A stretch of 64,000 nt of DNA from JAXLWB01 sp046328715 (GCA_046328715.1 JAXLWB010000037.1:41138-105137); one strand, 5' to 3'. Positions 32,492-41,384 are shown, numbered from the stretch's first letter. The notes: generated from the letters alone by a model not told the origin. Made by a program: numbers and translations.

Positions 32492-33835
32492 CTAGCTACG
32501 CGCCAACTCTTCATCGATCTGTGGGCTCACAACAGCGGCGGCGTCCGCGGCAGATTTCTCGCCGATAAAGACCAGATCGAGTTCAGCTTGGATCATGCCG
32601 CTGATCTTGTCCCATTTGGCCCCTGCGCCGGGGATGCGGAACTGCTGTGGCTCATTGGCAATTGTGATCAAGGGGGTATAGCCCAGCTTTTGATTGGTTT
32701 CCGTGTCGAATTTGTCGAGCAACTGTTTGAGCGGCGGAATGGTCGGGGTGGCTGGGTCGATCACGCGGTTGAGGACAAAGTCACGGGCATAATCCCATGC
32801 CAGGTCTGGGTTCTTGCTTTGCGTCGAAATGCCCCAGCACCAGGTGTGTTCATACCATGTGCGTGTGCCTGCGTTGGACTTGGGCGAGAGTACGGCTTTC
32901 CAGTTAAGTTCCGGTGTTTCCTTGAGGGTTGCCACGTCCCAGGTGTTGCCCAAATAGAGCGAAGTTGCCCCCGTCTTCAGAGCGTTGATGCCACCTTGCA
33001 TCTGTTTGATCGAATCGGTGGGGACGACGCTCTTATCGACATTGACCATATCCGCCCAATATTGTAATGCTTCAACGGCTTTAGCGTCTGCCAACGTAGC
33101 TTTGGTCTGCTCGGGATTAAAGACATCGCCACCGTTGGACCAGATCCAATAGGTCCAGGGCACAAACCAAAGGTCGAAGGCCAACCCATAGCGTTCGGGG
33201 GTGTCACCGCTGCCCTTGAGCAATTGCTTGGCCATCGCTCGCAGATCATCCCACGTCCAGTCCGAGGTGGGGTCGGCAATCCCAGCCTCACTCAGATGAT
33301 CGGCATTATAGTAGACCGAGGCCGGACCGGGCATAAAGCCAATCAGCAGCGCATAGATACTGCCTTGCCATGCAGCCGCCTCCACCGCAGCCGGCACCAG
33401 GTCGTCCTTTTTGATCTTGGCATCCTTTTCCAGATAGGGGTCCATGTTGACCAGCGCGCCAGCTTCGGCGTACGGTTGAATGTATCCTTCCCACATGTCG
33501 TAGAGATCGGGCATGGTGCCTGCGGCGATCTGGGTTTGCAGCTTTTCAAAGTAATTCTGTCCACCAGCCAGCAACTCCATGTCAACCGAAACACCAGAAC
33601 GAGCAGCTTTGTATTGTTCGTTGTATTGCTCACGCAGTTTGGTCTCCGAGTCGGTGTAACAACAGACCAACACGCGCAATTCCTGATCGGCGGTAGCGGG
33701 GGCACTTTCACTGCCCGTTTGATTGCCTTGGGGCGCAACTGCCGGGGCACAAGCGCTCACTACGATGGTTCCGGTGCTGGCGGCCATCCATTGTAACAAA
33801 GTGCGTCGGCTGATGGTGGAAACGAATCGATTCAT
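32492..33835 (-). CDS. Sugar ABC importer binding lipoprotein, family 1 (importer B)
   Basis: A 447-residue protein from ATG 33835, which follows AAAGGAAAG; the frame is open to 33895 but that ATG lies in the preceding gene. Twin-arginine signal TISRRTLLQWMAASTGTIVV with lipobox VSAC. The mature protein begins LRVLVCCYTDSETKL and has the family-1 sugar-binding layout with QNYFEKLQTQIAAGTMPDLY and DLWFVPWTYWIWSNGGDVF. It is a close paralogue of the protein at 34822: both share the CCY, QNYFEKLQT, DMWEGY and IWSNGGD segments and a C-terminal FIGEKSAADAAA. Two such proteins near one permease pair suggests they share it or bind variants of one glycan. Confidence 0.93.
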   Translation of the reverse strand: MNRFVSTISRRTLLQWMAASTGTIVVSACAPAVAPQGNQTGSESAPATADQELRVLVCCYTDSETKLREQYNEQYKAARSGVSVDMELLAGGQNYFEKLQTQIAAGTMPDLYDMWEGYIQPYAEAGALVNMDPYLEKDAKIKKDDLVPAAVEAAAWQGSIYALLIGFMPGPASVYYNADHLSEAGIADPTSDWTWDDLRAMAKQLLKGSGDTPERYGLAFDLWFVPWTYWIWSNGGDVFNPEQTKATLADAKAVEALQYWADMVNVDKSVVPTDSIKQMQGGINALKTGATSLYLGNTWDVATLKETPELNWKAVLSPKSNAGTRTWYEHTWCWGISTQSKNPDLAWDYARDFVLNRVIDPATPTIPPLKQLLDKFDTETNQKLGYTPLITIANEPQQFRIPGAGAKWDKISGMIQAELDLVFIGEKSAADAAAVVSPQIDEELARS

Positions 33836-33870
33836 GGGAAGCTTTCCTTTGTATGAAAAAGTTGCAACTG

Positions 33871-34638
33871 TTAGGTTAACTGTGGTTCTTTCCAAAAGTT
33901 GGGGTTTGCATTGCTCAGAATGGCGCGCTGGTTAGGTGTGATGGCGGCAAGCGTTTCCTCCCTGGGACGATAGCCTTTCCAGACACCGGCATCCTGGCGG
34001 CCAAAGTTGACAATCAACGTTTTGCGCGTCTTCCGGCTGGGATTAGGGCGGCCATTATGGATCAATGCCTCGTTGAAAATGATGATATCGCCGGCTTTGA
34101 CATTGTTGAAGATGTGTTGCGCTGGCAGATCAATCCGCCCCTCATAGGCCACCTTAAAAAATGCCTTGTGTGAACCAGGGATGACCACAAATTCACCTTC
34201 GTCAGGCCCCACGTCGCTCATACAATAGAAGACTTTCACCATCGGGCAGATAAAATTGCCATCCACCACATGACCGCTGGGATGGGCACTGACGCCGCGG
34301 TGCCACTGTCCCCCTGGGTAGCCGGGGTAGGTGAAATAGAGATCGTTGTCAATGTGGCGATAGTCGGGGCCGAGAAATTCTGTCAAATAGGGGACAACCA
34401 CAGGATGATCAAGCAGGCGTGCAAAGCGTGGATCGGCATCAAACATGCGCGAGACGGGTCGGTTGAGTTGCTGTTTCATCCCATCAGGATAATCGGCATT
34501 GAGGGCATTGACATCGGTAGTAATCGCACTATCGATCCAAGCCGTGTACTCGGCAACTTCTTCGGGTGCCAATCCGCCACGCAAATGCAAATAGCCCGCT
34601 ACATCAAAGGCAAATCGTTCGTCTGCTGAAATCGTCAT
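33871..34638 (-). CDS. PhyH-family Fe(II)/2-oxoglutarate oxygenase-like protein with HxG instead of HxD
   Basis: A 255-residue double-stranded beta-helix protein of the phytanoyl-CoA dioxygenase superfamily. The proximal motif is H113-R-G115 in GGQWHRGVSAHPSGH, where ordinary members have HxD; the distal His is H194 in FNEALIHNGRPNPSRKTRKT, followed by Arg candidates for 2-oxoglutarate. FVVIPGSHKAFFK is the family VPGSH motif. Loss of the Asp is known in Fe/2OG halogenases such as SyrB2, but it is also seen in non-catalytic relatives, so activity is open. The gene lies between two sugar-binding-protein genes of operon B/C on the same strand, 35 bases before the importer B binding protein. Confidence 0.82.
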   Translation of the reverse strand: MTISADERFAFDVAGYLHLRGGLAPEEVAEYTAWIDSAITTDVNALNADYPDGMKQQLNRPVSRMFDADPRFARLLDHPVVVPYLTEFLGPDYRHIDNDLYFTYPGYPGGQWHRGVSAHPSGHVVDGNFICPMVKVFYCMSDVGPDEGEFVVIPGSHKAFFKVAYEGRIDLPAQHIFNNVKAGDIIIFNEALIHNGRPNPSRKTRKTLIVNFGRQDAGVWKGYRPREETLAAITPNQRAILSNANPNFWKEPQLT

Positions 34639-34717
34639 GAAGTATGCTCCTGAACCAAAAGAAACTTGTAGCTATTAACGTGAGTTCGAATATAAGTCTG
34701 ACGGGCTGACCTAGGCT

Positions 34718-34782
34718 AACCCACGGGTATGGCCCTGGGTGCGAGAGGATGCCACACTATCCCAGGGCCATGCCCGTGGGTT
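34718..34782. repeat. 22-bp hairpin AACCCACGGG...CCCGTGGGTT
   Basis: Arms 34718-34739 and 34761-34782 match over 22 bp with one T/G wobble. It sits between the orphan binding-protein gene (ends 34822) and the dioxygenase-like gene (starts 34638) and probably ends the upstream operon's message. Confidence 0.85.
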
Positions 34783-34821
34783 GCCTTATTCCACCCTGAT
34801 AGGGCTACCGCTTGACCAGGA

Positions 34822-36165
34822 TCAGGCACGATTCAATTCTTCGTTCACGGTAATGGTGGCCGCAGCGGCGGCGTCAGCGGCGCTCTTCTCACCGATAAAG
34901 AGCAAATCCAATTCGGATTGGATCAACCCTGAGATTTTGTCCCAGCGATCGCCCGCACCGGGAATGCGCATAATACCGGGTTGAGTAACCAATTCAAGCA
35001 GCGGTTGATAGCCCAGTTCCTGGGTAGTAGGATTATCAAATGCGGGGACCAATTCCTTGATGCTGGGAATGGTGGGAGCAATTTCCTGAATGGCTGGTTC
35101 GTAATTCAGCACAAAATCTCGAATATAGCTCCAGGCTTTTTCGGGTGCCTTGGTTTGCGCCGAGATCGCCCAGCATTGAAAGTGCGTATACCAGGCCCTT
35201 TTGCCACTGTTGGCGGTGGGCGTCAGGACGGCCTTCCATTGTAACTCTTTATTGCTCTTCAACGTGCCCACATCCCAGGCATTGCCGATGTACATCGAAA
35301 CCAGACCGCTTTGGAAGGCGCTAAGTCCGCCTTGCATCGAGGCCAGAGCGGAAGGCGAGATCGCCACTTTGTCGACATTGACCAGATCGGCCCAATATTG
35401 TAATGCTTCCACTGCGGCTGGCTCGCTCAAGGTACAGGCGGTCTGCTCGGGGTTAAAGATATCGCCACCATTCGACCAAATCCAATGCAGCCAGGGCACA
35501 AACCAGAGATCAAAAGCCGCACCCCACTGCTCCGGCTCGCCATCGCTGTTGCTGTCCTGCGTCAAGTCTTTGGCGGCGTTGCGCAGATCATCCCATTTCC
35601 AATCGGAGGTGGGCGCAGCTATCCCAACCTTTTCAAAATGGGCGGTGTTGTAATAGAGCGAAACTGGACCCGGGATAAAGCCCAACATCAGAGCGTAGAG
35701 ATGATTGTCCCAACTGGCACCGTCTACGGCAATCGGCAACAAGTTTTCTTTTTTGACCTTGGGATCGGTCTCCAGCAGCGGGTCGAGATTGAGCAGCGCA
35801 CCATTCTTGGCATAGGGCTGGACATAGCCTTCCCACATATCAAAGACATCAGGAGGCGTGTTGCCGGCAATCAAGGTTTGCAGCTTTTCAAAGTAGTTTT
35901 GGCCACCGGGCAACAGTTCCTGGTTGAGTTTGATGCCACCATTCGCCTGCTCGAACTCACTGTTTACTTTGTTGCGTACCTCCAAATCGGGCGGGGCGTA
36001 GCAGCAGACCAGGACATCTAGCTCGGTGGTTGCCGTTGCAGGCGCAGCACCCGATTCGCCTGCCTGTGGCGCAATACAAGCAGCCAATGCCAAGCTTGTC
36101 GCACCGACACCAATGCTTTTGAGAAAGAGACGCCGTGAGAGTGTCCGGTTTATGGATGTGACCAT
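34822..36165 (-). CDS. Sugar ABC importer binding lipoprotein, family 1 (orphan, paralogue of importer B)
   Basis: A 447-residue protein with a Tat-type lipoprotein signal TLSRRLFLKSIGVGATSLAL ending AAC. The mature protein begins LDVLVCCYAPPDLEVRNKVN and tracks the importer B binding protein through its whole length (QNYFEKLQTLIAGNTPPDVF, DMWEGYVQPYAKNGALLNLD, LWFVPWLHWIWSNGGDIF, FIGEKSAADAA). AAAGGAGG precedes the ATG. No permease gene is adjacent: upstream is the GH127-like gene of operon C, downstream a hairpin. It either uses permeases of importer B or C or is left over from a cassette duplication. Confidence 0.92.
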   Translation of the reverse strand: MVTSINRTLSRRLFLKSIGVGATSLALAACIAPQAGESGAAPATATTELDVLVCCYAPPDLEVRNKVNSEFEQANGGIKLNQELLPGGQNYFEKLQTLIAGNTPPDVFDMWEGYVQPYAKNGALLNLDPLLETDPKVKKENLLPIAVDGASWDNHLYALMLGFIPGPVSLYYNTAHFEKVGIAAPTSDWKWDDLRNAAKDLTQDSNSDGEPEQWGAAFDLWFVPWLHWIWSNGGDIFNPEQTACTLSEPAAVEALQYWADLVNVDKVAISPSALASMQGGLSAFQSGLVSMYIGNAWDVGTLKSNKELQWKAVLTPTANSGKRAWYTHFQCWAISAQTKAPEKAWSYIRDFVLNYEPAIQEIAPTIPSIKELVPAFDNPTTQELGYQPLLELVTQPGIMRIPGAGDRWDKISGLIQSELDLLFIGEKSAADAAAAATITVNEELNRA

Positions 36166-36207
36166 GGTTTCCTCCTTTGTGGAAAATCACCAACTGGATT
36201 GAAAAAT

Positions 36208-37962
36208 TTAGATCGATTCGATCAATCGACCTGCAACAGGAAATGGCTGCACCGGTGATAAATCTGCAGACCGCCTATAGAGCGGCAAAAATTCTCCGGC
36301 GGGTTCGATCTTCATCAACGTTTCGCCGCGCCAATGACCTGTACAGGTGATGCTGCGTTCAGGCTTGCCCACGGTGTAAGAAGCAGAACGCTCGCGCAAT
36401 CTGTAATGAACTTGCGCGCTCGCTCCAGCCGCTAAAACAAAGTGAACGTACCCTTGTTCGGTTGCGAGAAGTTGGGGCTGTGGGTTGTTTGGCACATCGC
36501 CCAAAGTAAAGAAAAAGGCATGTTCTTCACCGGCAGGTAAGCGTATGGAAACCTGGCAGGGAGTCTGTGCGGTGATATCCAATCGTCCGCTCGTTGGCTC
36601 GTGGCTGATCACTTGCAGATCGGGCGTCGCCACGCTAAAGCGCAGGTTGATCTGGTGGTGAGGCAGTTGATCTGCTTGGGCAGGTTGACTGTCCATTGCA
36701 TAGCGCCAGAGATCGTACATACCACGCGTCCCAGCGGCATTACAACATTGCATCATCGACAGCACATCGGTGTGAAAGGCGTCGTTGAGCGTAGAGCGTG
36801 AGGCAAAAGCGCCCACCTGGCTGGCAACAACGCCTTCATAGGTCGAGTAACGACCTTCATGGGGCGCGGCTCGTTCACGCGTGGGCAAGCGATCAACGGC
36901 CTGCTGCAAACTCTCCAGATCCAGGTATTGCCCCTCGATCAGATGGTTGCGTCCGTAGCGTTCGGCGTCGGCATAGTAGGCCGGATCGACATGTTTGCCA
37001 AGCAGCAAGGCCAGTTCGAGCATATCGGTGATGCAGCAGACCTCGCCGTGCCGGTGTTTGATACCTTCTGGGAACCAGCCAAAATCGGTACCCACAGTGC
37101 GCGCATGGTCATAGCCCTGACGTGCCCAGGCCACATACTCCGGATGACCTGTCACCAGTCCCAGTTTGAGGATGCCTAGCATAAAGTTGCCACGCGTGTG
37201 AAAATGATCTTCCAACTCAGCCTTGACTGGCGCAATCGCACCCGTAGGTAGATAGCCTTGGGTCTGCTGCAGTGCAAACTGCGCGACCCCTTCGGCCAAC
37301 TCTAGGGCAGGAGCATAGCCACTGGCGGCGTAGAAGCGAACTGCTGGCCAGAGCACCGCAGCGTTGTACTCTTCGATGCCAATCGCCAGGCGTGTGGTGT
37401 CGGTCTTCCAGCCGCCCACGCGGTAGTAGCCTTCGGGAAAGTAGATGCCCTTAGGATGGCGCACGGCGATCTGCAAGAGGCCATCGATCAGGCGACAGGC
37501 AGCGCTGTGAAAACGTTCATCTCCGGTTGCTAGCCAACAACTCGTTAGCCCTAAGAGTGTACCGCGCTGCGCCCAACTGATCTCAGCCATGCGCTCATGA
37601 GTGCGTTCGCCATAGTACAACATGCTCTGTCCCCAGGGTGAAGCGAAGGGCTCCTCGACCAGCCAGGTCAACCCATCTTCCCCCAGCAGGCGCATCATCC
37701 ACGCTTCGATCTGCCGCTCTCCGCTATTAGCTTCGACTGCACCCGATCCCTGGCGTACCATGCTGCGTGCCAACACCAGAGCATCCATGTGGCGTCCGCT
37801 GCCATCGCCATAATCCCACAGACAATGGTCGGCGCGCGGCGGGCGGCTCTGCCAATCGGCCAGAAAGTACATGAGCCCCTCGCGCTCGGGGTCAAGCAAG
37901 GCAGTGAGTGACTGAATCGCCAATTCGGCGCGTGCCTGTAGATCGAATGGGTGGATCGTCAT
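36208..37962 (-). CDS. GH127-superfamily-like protein, divergent (type 2), importer C
   Basis: A 584-residue cytosolic protein with a helical N-terminal region and a beta-rich C-terminus (YVHFVLAAGASAQVHYRLRE, HWRGETLMKIEPAGE). Like the protein at 28910 it keeps the GH127 zinc pattern: E307-V-C309 in RHGEVCCITDMLELALL and C406-C407 in MMQCCNAAGTRGMYDLW. It also shares with 28910 the C-terminal RERSASYTV/RGETLMKIEPAGE architecture. It differs strongly from the canonical GH127 at 47214. The ATG follows TAAGGAGG. Operon order is binding protein, MalF, MalG, this gene, so it probably cleaves the oligosaccharide brought in by importer C. Confidence 0.68.
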   Translation of the reverse strand: MTIHPFDLQARAELAIQSLTALLDPEREGLMYFLADWQSRPPRADHCLWDYGDGSGRHMDALVLARSMVRQGSGAVEANSGERQIEAWMMRLLGEDGLTWLVEEPFASPWGQSMLYYGERTHERMAEISWAQRGTLLGLTSCWLATGDERFHSAACRLIDGLLQIAVRHPKGIYFPEGYYRVGGWKTDTTRLAIGIEEYNAAVLWPAVRFYAASGYAPALELAEGVAQFALQQTQGYLPTGAIAPVKAELEDHFHTRGNFMLGILKLGLVTGHPEYVAWARQGYDHARTVGTDFGWFPEGIKHRHGEVCCITDMLELALLLGKHVDPAYYADAERYGRNHLIEGQYLDLESLQQAVDRLPTRERAAPHEGRYSTYEGVVASQVGAFASRSTLNDAFHTDVLSMMQCCNAAGTRGMYDLWRYAMDSQPAQADQLPHHQINLRFSVATPDLQVISHEPTSGRLDITAQTPCQVSIRLPAGEEHAFFFTLGDVPNNPQPQLLATEQGYVHFVLAAGASAQVHYRLRERSASYTVGKPERSITCTGHWRGETLMKIEPAGEFLPLYRRSADLSPVQPFPVAGRLIESI

Positions 37963-37985
37963 CGATAAATAACCTCCTTAAAATG

Positions 37986-38049
37986 GACAAGGTGACAGGA
38001 CGACAGGATGAAGGGATGAAGCACGTCTTGTCATCTTGTCATCCTGTCA
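37986..38049. repeat. GACAGGATGA-word hairpin
   Basis: GACAAGGTGACAGGACGACAGG on the left faces CTTGTCATCTTGTCATCCTGTC on the right, around GAAGCACGTC. It lies between importer C MalG and the GH127-like gene. Confidence 0.7.
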
Positions 38050-38054
38050 TTTCC

Positions 38055-38900
38055 TTATCCCTTCAGTCCCGTAAACACAACGCCCTGGATAAACCAGCGC
38101 TGGGCGAAAAAGTAGACGAGCAGACACGGCAAGACGATGATCACGGCCATCGCCATCAGTAGGTGAATTTGAATGGCCGAGCGTGGACTGCCTTGGAAAA
38201 AGGCCAGACCGACCGGCAAGGTGAAAAGTTGCTGATCGCTCAGATAGATCAGAGGCCCAAAGAAATCGTTCCAGGTCCACATAAAGCGAAAGATGGCGGT
38301 AACCCCCAGTGCCGGACCGGCTAAGGGCAGGATGATGCGCCAATAGGTGCCGAAAAATCCAGCGCCATCGATGCGCGCTGCATCTTCCAGGTCAGGCGGA
38401 ATGCCCATAAAGAATTGGCGCAGTAGAAAGATAAAGAAGGGGTCGCCAAAGAAAGCGGGCACAATCAAGGGCCAAAAGCTGTTGTACCAACCCAGCCGCT
38501 GAAAGAGGATAAACTGCGGCACAATATAGACCGCCCAGGGTAAGATCATAGGCGAGATGAGCAGCAGAAAGAGCAGGTTGCGACCGGGAAAACGCAGCCG
38601 CGCAAAGCCGTAAGCGGCCAATGAACAGGAGAGAATCGTACCCAGAATCGACGCAATGGTGACATAGAGCGAATTGCGCAAGTATTGCCAAAGCGGTACG
38701 ACCGCCGCAACCTCAGTATAGTTTTCAAAGTGGGGTGGAATCGGCAGCCAGATCGGCGGCCATTTAAAGACATCGACAGGCGCTTTGAGCGAGGTCGAGA
38801 GTTGCCAAAAGAAGGGAAAGAGTACGATGATCCCGCCCAGGACGATGACCAGGTACGAGAGTGTCGGGCCGATCCAACTACCGCTCGCGTTGCGCTTCAT
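38055..38900 (-). CDS. Sugar ABC importer permease, MalG type (importer C)
   Basis: A 281-residue CUT1 permease from ATG 38900 (MKRNASGSWIGPTLSYLVIV), overlapping the MalF-type gene by 23 bases. It has the LFPFFWQLSTSLKAPVDVFK segment, the EAA loop PPDLEDAARIDGAGFFGTYW with RIILPLAGPALGVTA, and ends QRWFIQGVVFTGLKG. Works with 38878 and the binding protein at 39877. Confidence 0.92.
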   Translation of the reverse strand: MKRNASGSWIGPTLSYLVIVLGGIIVLFPFFWQLSTSLKAPVDVFKWPPIWLPIPPHFENYTEVAAVVPLWQYLRNSLYVTIASILGTILSCSLAAYGFARLRFPGRNLLFLLLISPMILPWAVYIVPQFILFQRLGWYNSFWPLIVPAFFGDPFFIFLLRQFFMGIPPDLEDAARIDGAGFFGTYWRIILPLAGPALGVTAIFRFMWTWNDFFGPLIYLSDQQLFTLPVGLAFFQGSPRSAIQIHLLMAMAVIIVLPCLLVYFFAQRWFIQGVVFTGLKG

Positions 38901-39771
38901 AGTGCACCCATATCGGACTGGAACGAAAGACGGCCAGGGTGAGCAAGAGCACCAACAGAAAGAGCACCCAAGCCAAGGCCGCCGCATAGCCCATTTTGAA
39001 ATAGGTAAAGGCGTTGCGATAAAGATAGAGCATGTAACTCAGCGTACTCTGTTCCGGTCCGCCTCGGGTCATGATAAATGGCTCGGTAAAGAACTGAAAG
39101 ACGCCGATCAGGCCCATCACCAGGTTGAAGAAGATCACCGGACTGAGCAGCGGTAAGGTAATGTTGATCAGCCGCCGCCAACTGCCTGCGCCATCAATCG
39201 AGGCCGCTTCATACAACTCGGTCGGGATGCCTTGCAGACCGGCGAGATAGGTCAACATATTGCCGCCAATCCCCCACAGGCTGATCAATACGAGTGCCGG
39301 CAAGGCCGTGCGCGTGTCGCCCAACCAATTCGGTCCTTGAATGCCCAGATAACGCAGAAAGGTGTTGAGCAAACCAAATTCAGGGTTGAGAATCCACGAC
39401 CAGAGCACCGCCACCGCCACACCGGAAATGACCGCAGGTAGATAGTAGACGGTTCGCCAGAAGGCGACACCCCACAATTTCTGGTTGAGTAGCAGCGCCA
39501 ATCCTAGGGAGAGTACCAATCCCAATGGCAACGCCAGCACGGCATAACGCACGGTCACATTGAGCGATTGCCAAAAGAGTTCATCCTGCCAGAGCGTCTG
39601 ATAATTCTGCAACCCTGCCCATTGTGGCGAACGGGTCAGCTTATACTCGGTCAAGCTGAAATAGGCTGAAACCAGGATCGGCCCAGCGATAAAAACTAGA
39701 AAGCCAAAGAGGGCAGGGGCAACGAAGAGATAGCCGGCCAGGGCTTCGCGTGTGCGTAGTGTGCGTGTCAT
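38878..39771 (-). CDS. Sugar ABC importer permease, MalF type (importer C)
   Basis: A 297-residue permease starting REALAGYLFVAPALFGFLVF, with YFSLTEYKLTRSPQWAGLQN, the EAA loop PTELYEAASIDGAGSWRRLI and the FIMTRGGPEQSTLSYMLYLY signature. Similarity in layout to importer B MalF suggests the two cassettes share ancestry. A long purine/pyrimidine hairpin separates it from its binding-protein gene. Confidence 0.92.
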   Translation of the reverse strand: MTRTLRTREALAGYLFVAPALFGFLVFIAGPILVSAYFSLTEYKLTRSPQWAGLQNYQTLWQDELFWQSLNVTVRYAVLALPLGLVLSLGLALLLNQKLWGVAFWRTVYYLPAVISGVAVAVLWSWILNPEFGLLNTFLRYLGIQGPNWLGDTRTALPALVLISLWGIGGNMLTYLAGLQGIPTELYEAASIDGAGSWRRLINITLPLLSPVIFFNLVMGLIGVFQFFTEPFIMTRGGPEQSTLSYMLYLYRNAFTYFKMGYAAALAWVLFLLVLLLTLAVFRSSPIWVHYEAQRER

Positions 39772-39777
39772 GAATAG

Positions 39778-39872
39778 ACAGGAAGATAGGAAGACAGGAA
39801 GACAAGAAGACAGGAGGAGAAGGCGGGCAGGTAAAACTCTTCTTGTCTTCCCCTCTTCTTGTCTTCCTGTCA
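39778..39872. repeat. GAAGACAGGAAGACAAG-word hairpin between binding-protein and permease genes
   Basis: ACAGGAAGATAGGAAGACAGG and GAAGACAAGAAGACAGGAGG (39778-39818) face CTTCTTGTCTTCCCCTCTTC and TTGTCTTCCTGTC (39838-39872). It begins a few bases after the binding-protein stop on the minus strand and ends just before the MalF-type ATG. Confidence 0.78.
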
Positions 39873-39876
39873 GGTT

Positions 39877-41199
39877 TTACTGTTTCTTCAACATCTCATC
39901 CACCTTGGGATCCACTGTGTCCACAAACTGCTGGGCCGTGATCGAGCCGTTGAGGAACTTATCCCACTCGGGCGAGATGACTGTGTCCCAGATCTCTTGC
40001 CAGTTGGTGGCATAGATTGAACCATAGTGGGCGTTGTCGAGCGACTTGACACAGGCCTCGCCGCCGGTTACATCTTTCCAGGCGGCGTTGTAGAGGTCGT
40101 CGAACTGGCGCACGATCGGCGCACCACAGTTCTGACCGGTAGCCGCCATCATCTTGTTGGCTTCCTCATCGACGGCCAGCCATTTGGCAAACTCCCAGGC
40201 GAGATCCTGATGTTTGCTTTCCTTGTAGATCACCAACTGTGCGGCATACCACATTGCATTGGCGCGCCCCGCCGAACCTTGCGGAATCACCGACATCCCC
40301 AGCGCAAAGTCACCCCCCTTGTAAGAGGAGAGCATCCAACAGCCATCGATGATCATGGCGACTTTGCCCGAAAGGAAGGCACCACCCGCCTGGCTCAACG
40401 CATCGCGTTCGGCAGGAGAAGGAGCCACTTTGTCTTTATAGACGAGGTCTTGCAGGTATTGTAGGCCGGCTACTGCGTTTGGATCTTCCAGATGGATCTC
40501 CTGCGGCTGGAAGTTAGTGTCGAGCAACTTGGCACCATTGCTCCAGGCTAAGACATCCCACCCTCCATCCCAACCGAGCAAATAGCCCAAATCAACTCCC
40601 CACTGGCTGGCTTGGTCTCCCTCGCGCACGGTCAGTTGTTTCGCTGCTGCCAGGAAGTCGTCCCAGGTCCAGGCGTCGCTGGGATAGGCAACGCCAGCTT
40701 TGTCGAAGAGATCTTTGTTGTAATAGAGCTGCATGCCACAGAGTGGACCGTATTGGGACACCGCTATGTGTTGTCCATCGAAGCGCACCAGGTCGTAGGC
40801 GTCAGTGCGGCTCTTGGCAGGATCACTCAAGGTAGGGTCAGCGGCGATCAAATCGTCCAGTGCGATTACCTGGCCATCTTTGGCGTAGGCCATAATGTCA
40901 CTGGGCATTGCCGACAGATCAGGGGGCTCGCCACTACTCAACATCAGGGTTAACTTGGTATTGAACTGATCGTACGGCACTAGGGTTACATTGACTTTGC
41001 TGCCGGGGTGAGTTTCAGAGAACTTGGCAGCTTGGTCCTGCAAGGCTTTGTCCATTTCGGGGCTAATCGTCCAAGCCAATAGACTAATCTCACCACCAGT
41101 AGCCCCTTCACCGGCAGGAGCAGCTGAGGGCGCAACTGGCGTACAGGCTGCCAAAAGCAGCAAAGAGAGCAGTAGAAACGAAGACATCCTTGTTTTCAT
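39877..41199 (-). CDS. Sugar ABC importer binding lipoprotein, family 1 (importer C)
   Basis: A 440-residue protein from ATG 41199 (MKTRMSSFLLLSLLLLAACT), preceded by AGGAGAC; the frame is open to 41265 but without SD. Unlike the other sugar-binding proteins here it has a plain Sec lipoprotein signal, lipobox LLAAC. The mature part begins ISLLAWTISPEMDKALQDQA and includes HPGSKVNVTLVPYDQFNTKL and GEPPDLSAMPSDIM, the SBP_bac_1 pattern. It leads operon C (this gene, MalF, MalG, GH127-like, orphan binding protein). Its promoter and two GGAAA-CG-TTTCC-like sites lie upstream. Confidence 0.93.
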   Translation of the reverse strand: MKTRMSSFLLLSLLLLAACTPVAPSAAPAGEGATGGEISLLAWTISPEMDKALQDQAAKFSETHPGSKVNVTLVPYDQFNTKLTLMLSSGEPPDLSAMPSDIMAYAKDGQVIALDDLIAADPTLSDPAKSRTDAYDLVRFDGQHIAVSQYGPLCGMQLYYNKDLFDKAGVAYPSDAWTWDDFLAAAKQLTVREGDQASQWGVDLGYLLGWDGGWDVLAWSNGAKLLDTNFQPQEIHLEDPNAVAGLQYLQDLVYKDKVAPSPAERDALSQAGGAFLSGKVAMIIDGCWMLSSYKGGDFALGMSVIPQGSAGRANAMWYAAQLVIYKESKHQDLAWEFAKWLAVDEEANKMMAATGQNCGAPIVRQFDDLYNAAWKDVTGGEACVKSLDNAHYGSIYATNWQEIWDTVISPEWDKFLNGSITAQQFVDTVDPKVDEMLKKQ

Positions 41200-41250
41200 A
41201 ACCGAAGTCTCCTGAGTTAACAAAGAACTAATGGGGTAACGAACAGCACT

Positions 41251-41262
41251 GGAAACGTTTCC
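41251..41262. promoter_or_regulatory. LacI-type operator candidate in the importer C leader
   Basis: GGAAACGTTTCC is a perfect 12-bp palindrome with the central CG of LacI/GalR operators, and is a shortened form of the two sites at 42750 and 42780 before the LacI gene. It would lie about 80 bases into the importer C transcript, a roadblock position. Confidence 0.6.
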
Positions 41263-41340
41263 CAAGCATGTTCAAACGCAATCGATTGGAGTCGCAGCGT
41301 GAATTGAAACGATGTGGGGAGAGCAATTGGGGTGAACCAT

Positions 41341-41384
41341 AGTGTATGAAACAGGGGTTATTTTGTCAAGTGGAAAAATTTTCC
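41341..41384 (-). promoter_or_regulatory. Promoter of importer operon C
   Basis: On the minus strand TTGACA (41364-41369) and TACACT (41341-41346) are exactly 17 bases apart. GGAAAAATTTTCC (41372-41384), a palindrome sharing half-sites with the LacI operators, adjoins the -35 box. The remaining gap between the divergent genes (41200-41567) contains also CAATCGATTG at 41279-41288 and nothing coding. Confidence 0.75.

Noticed and set aside
33224..33796. 190-residue plus-strand ORF opposite the importer B binding protein
   Set aside because: Antisense shadow; no start signal and no motif.
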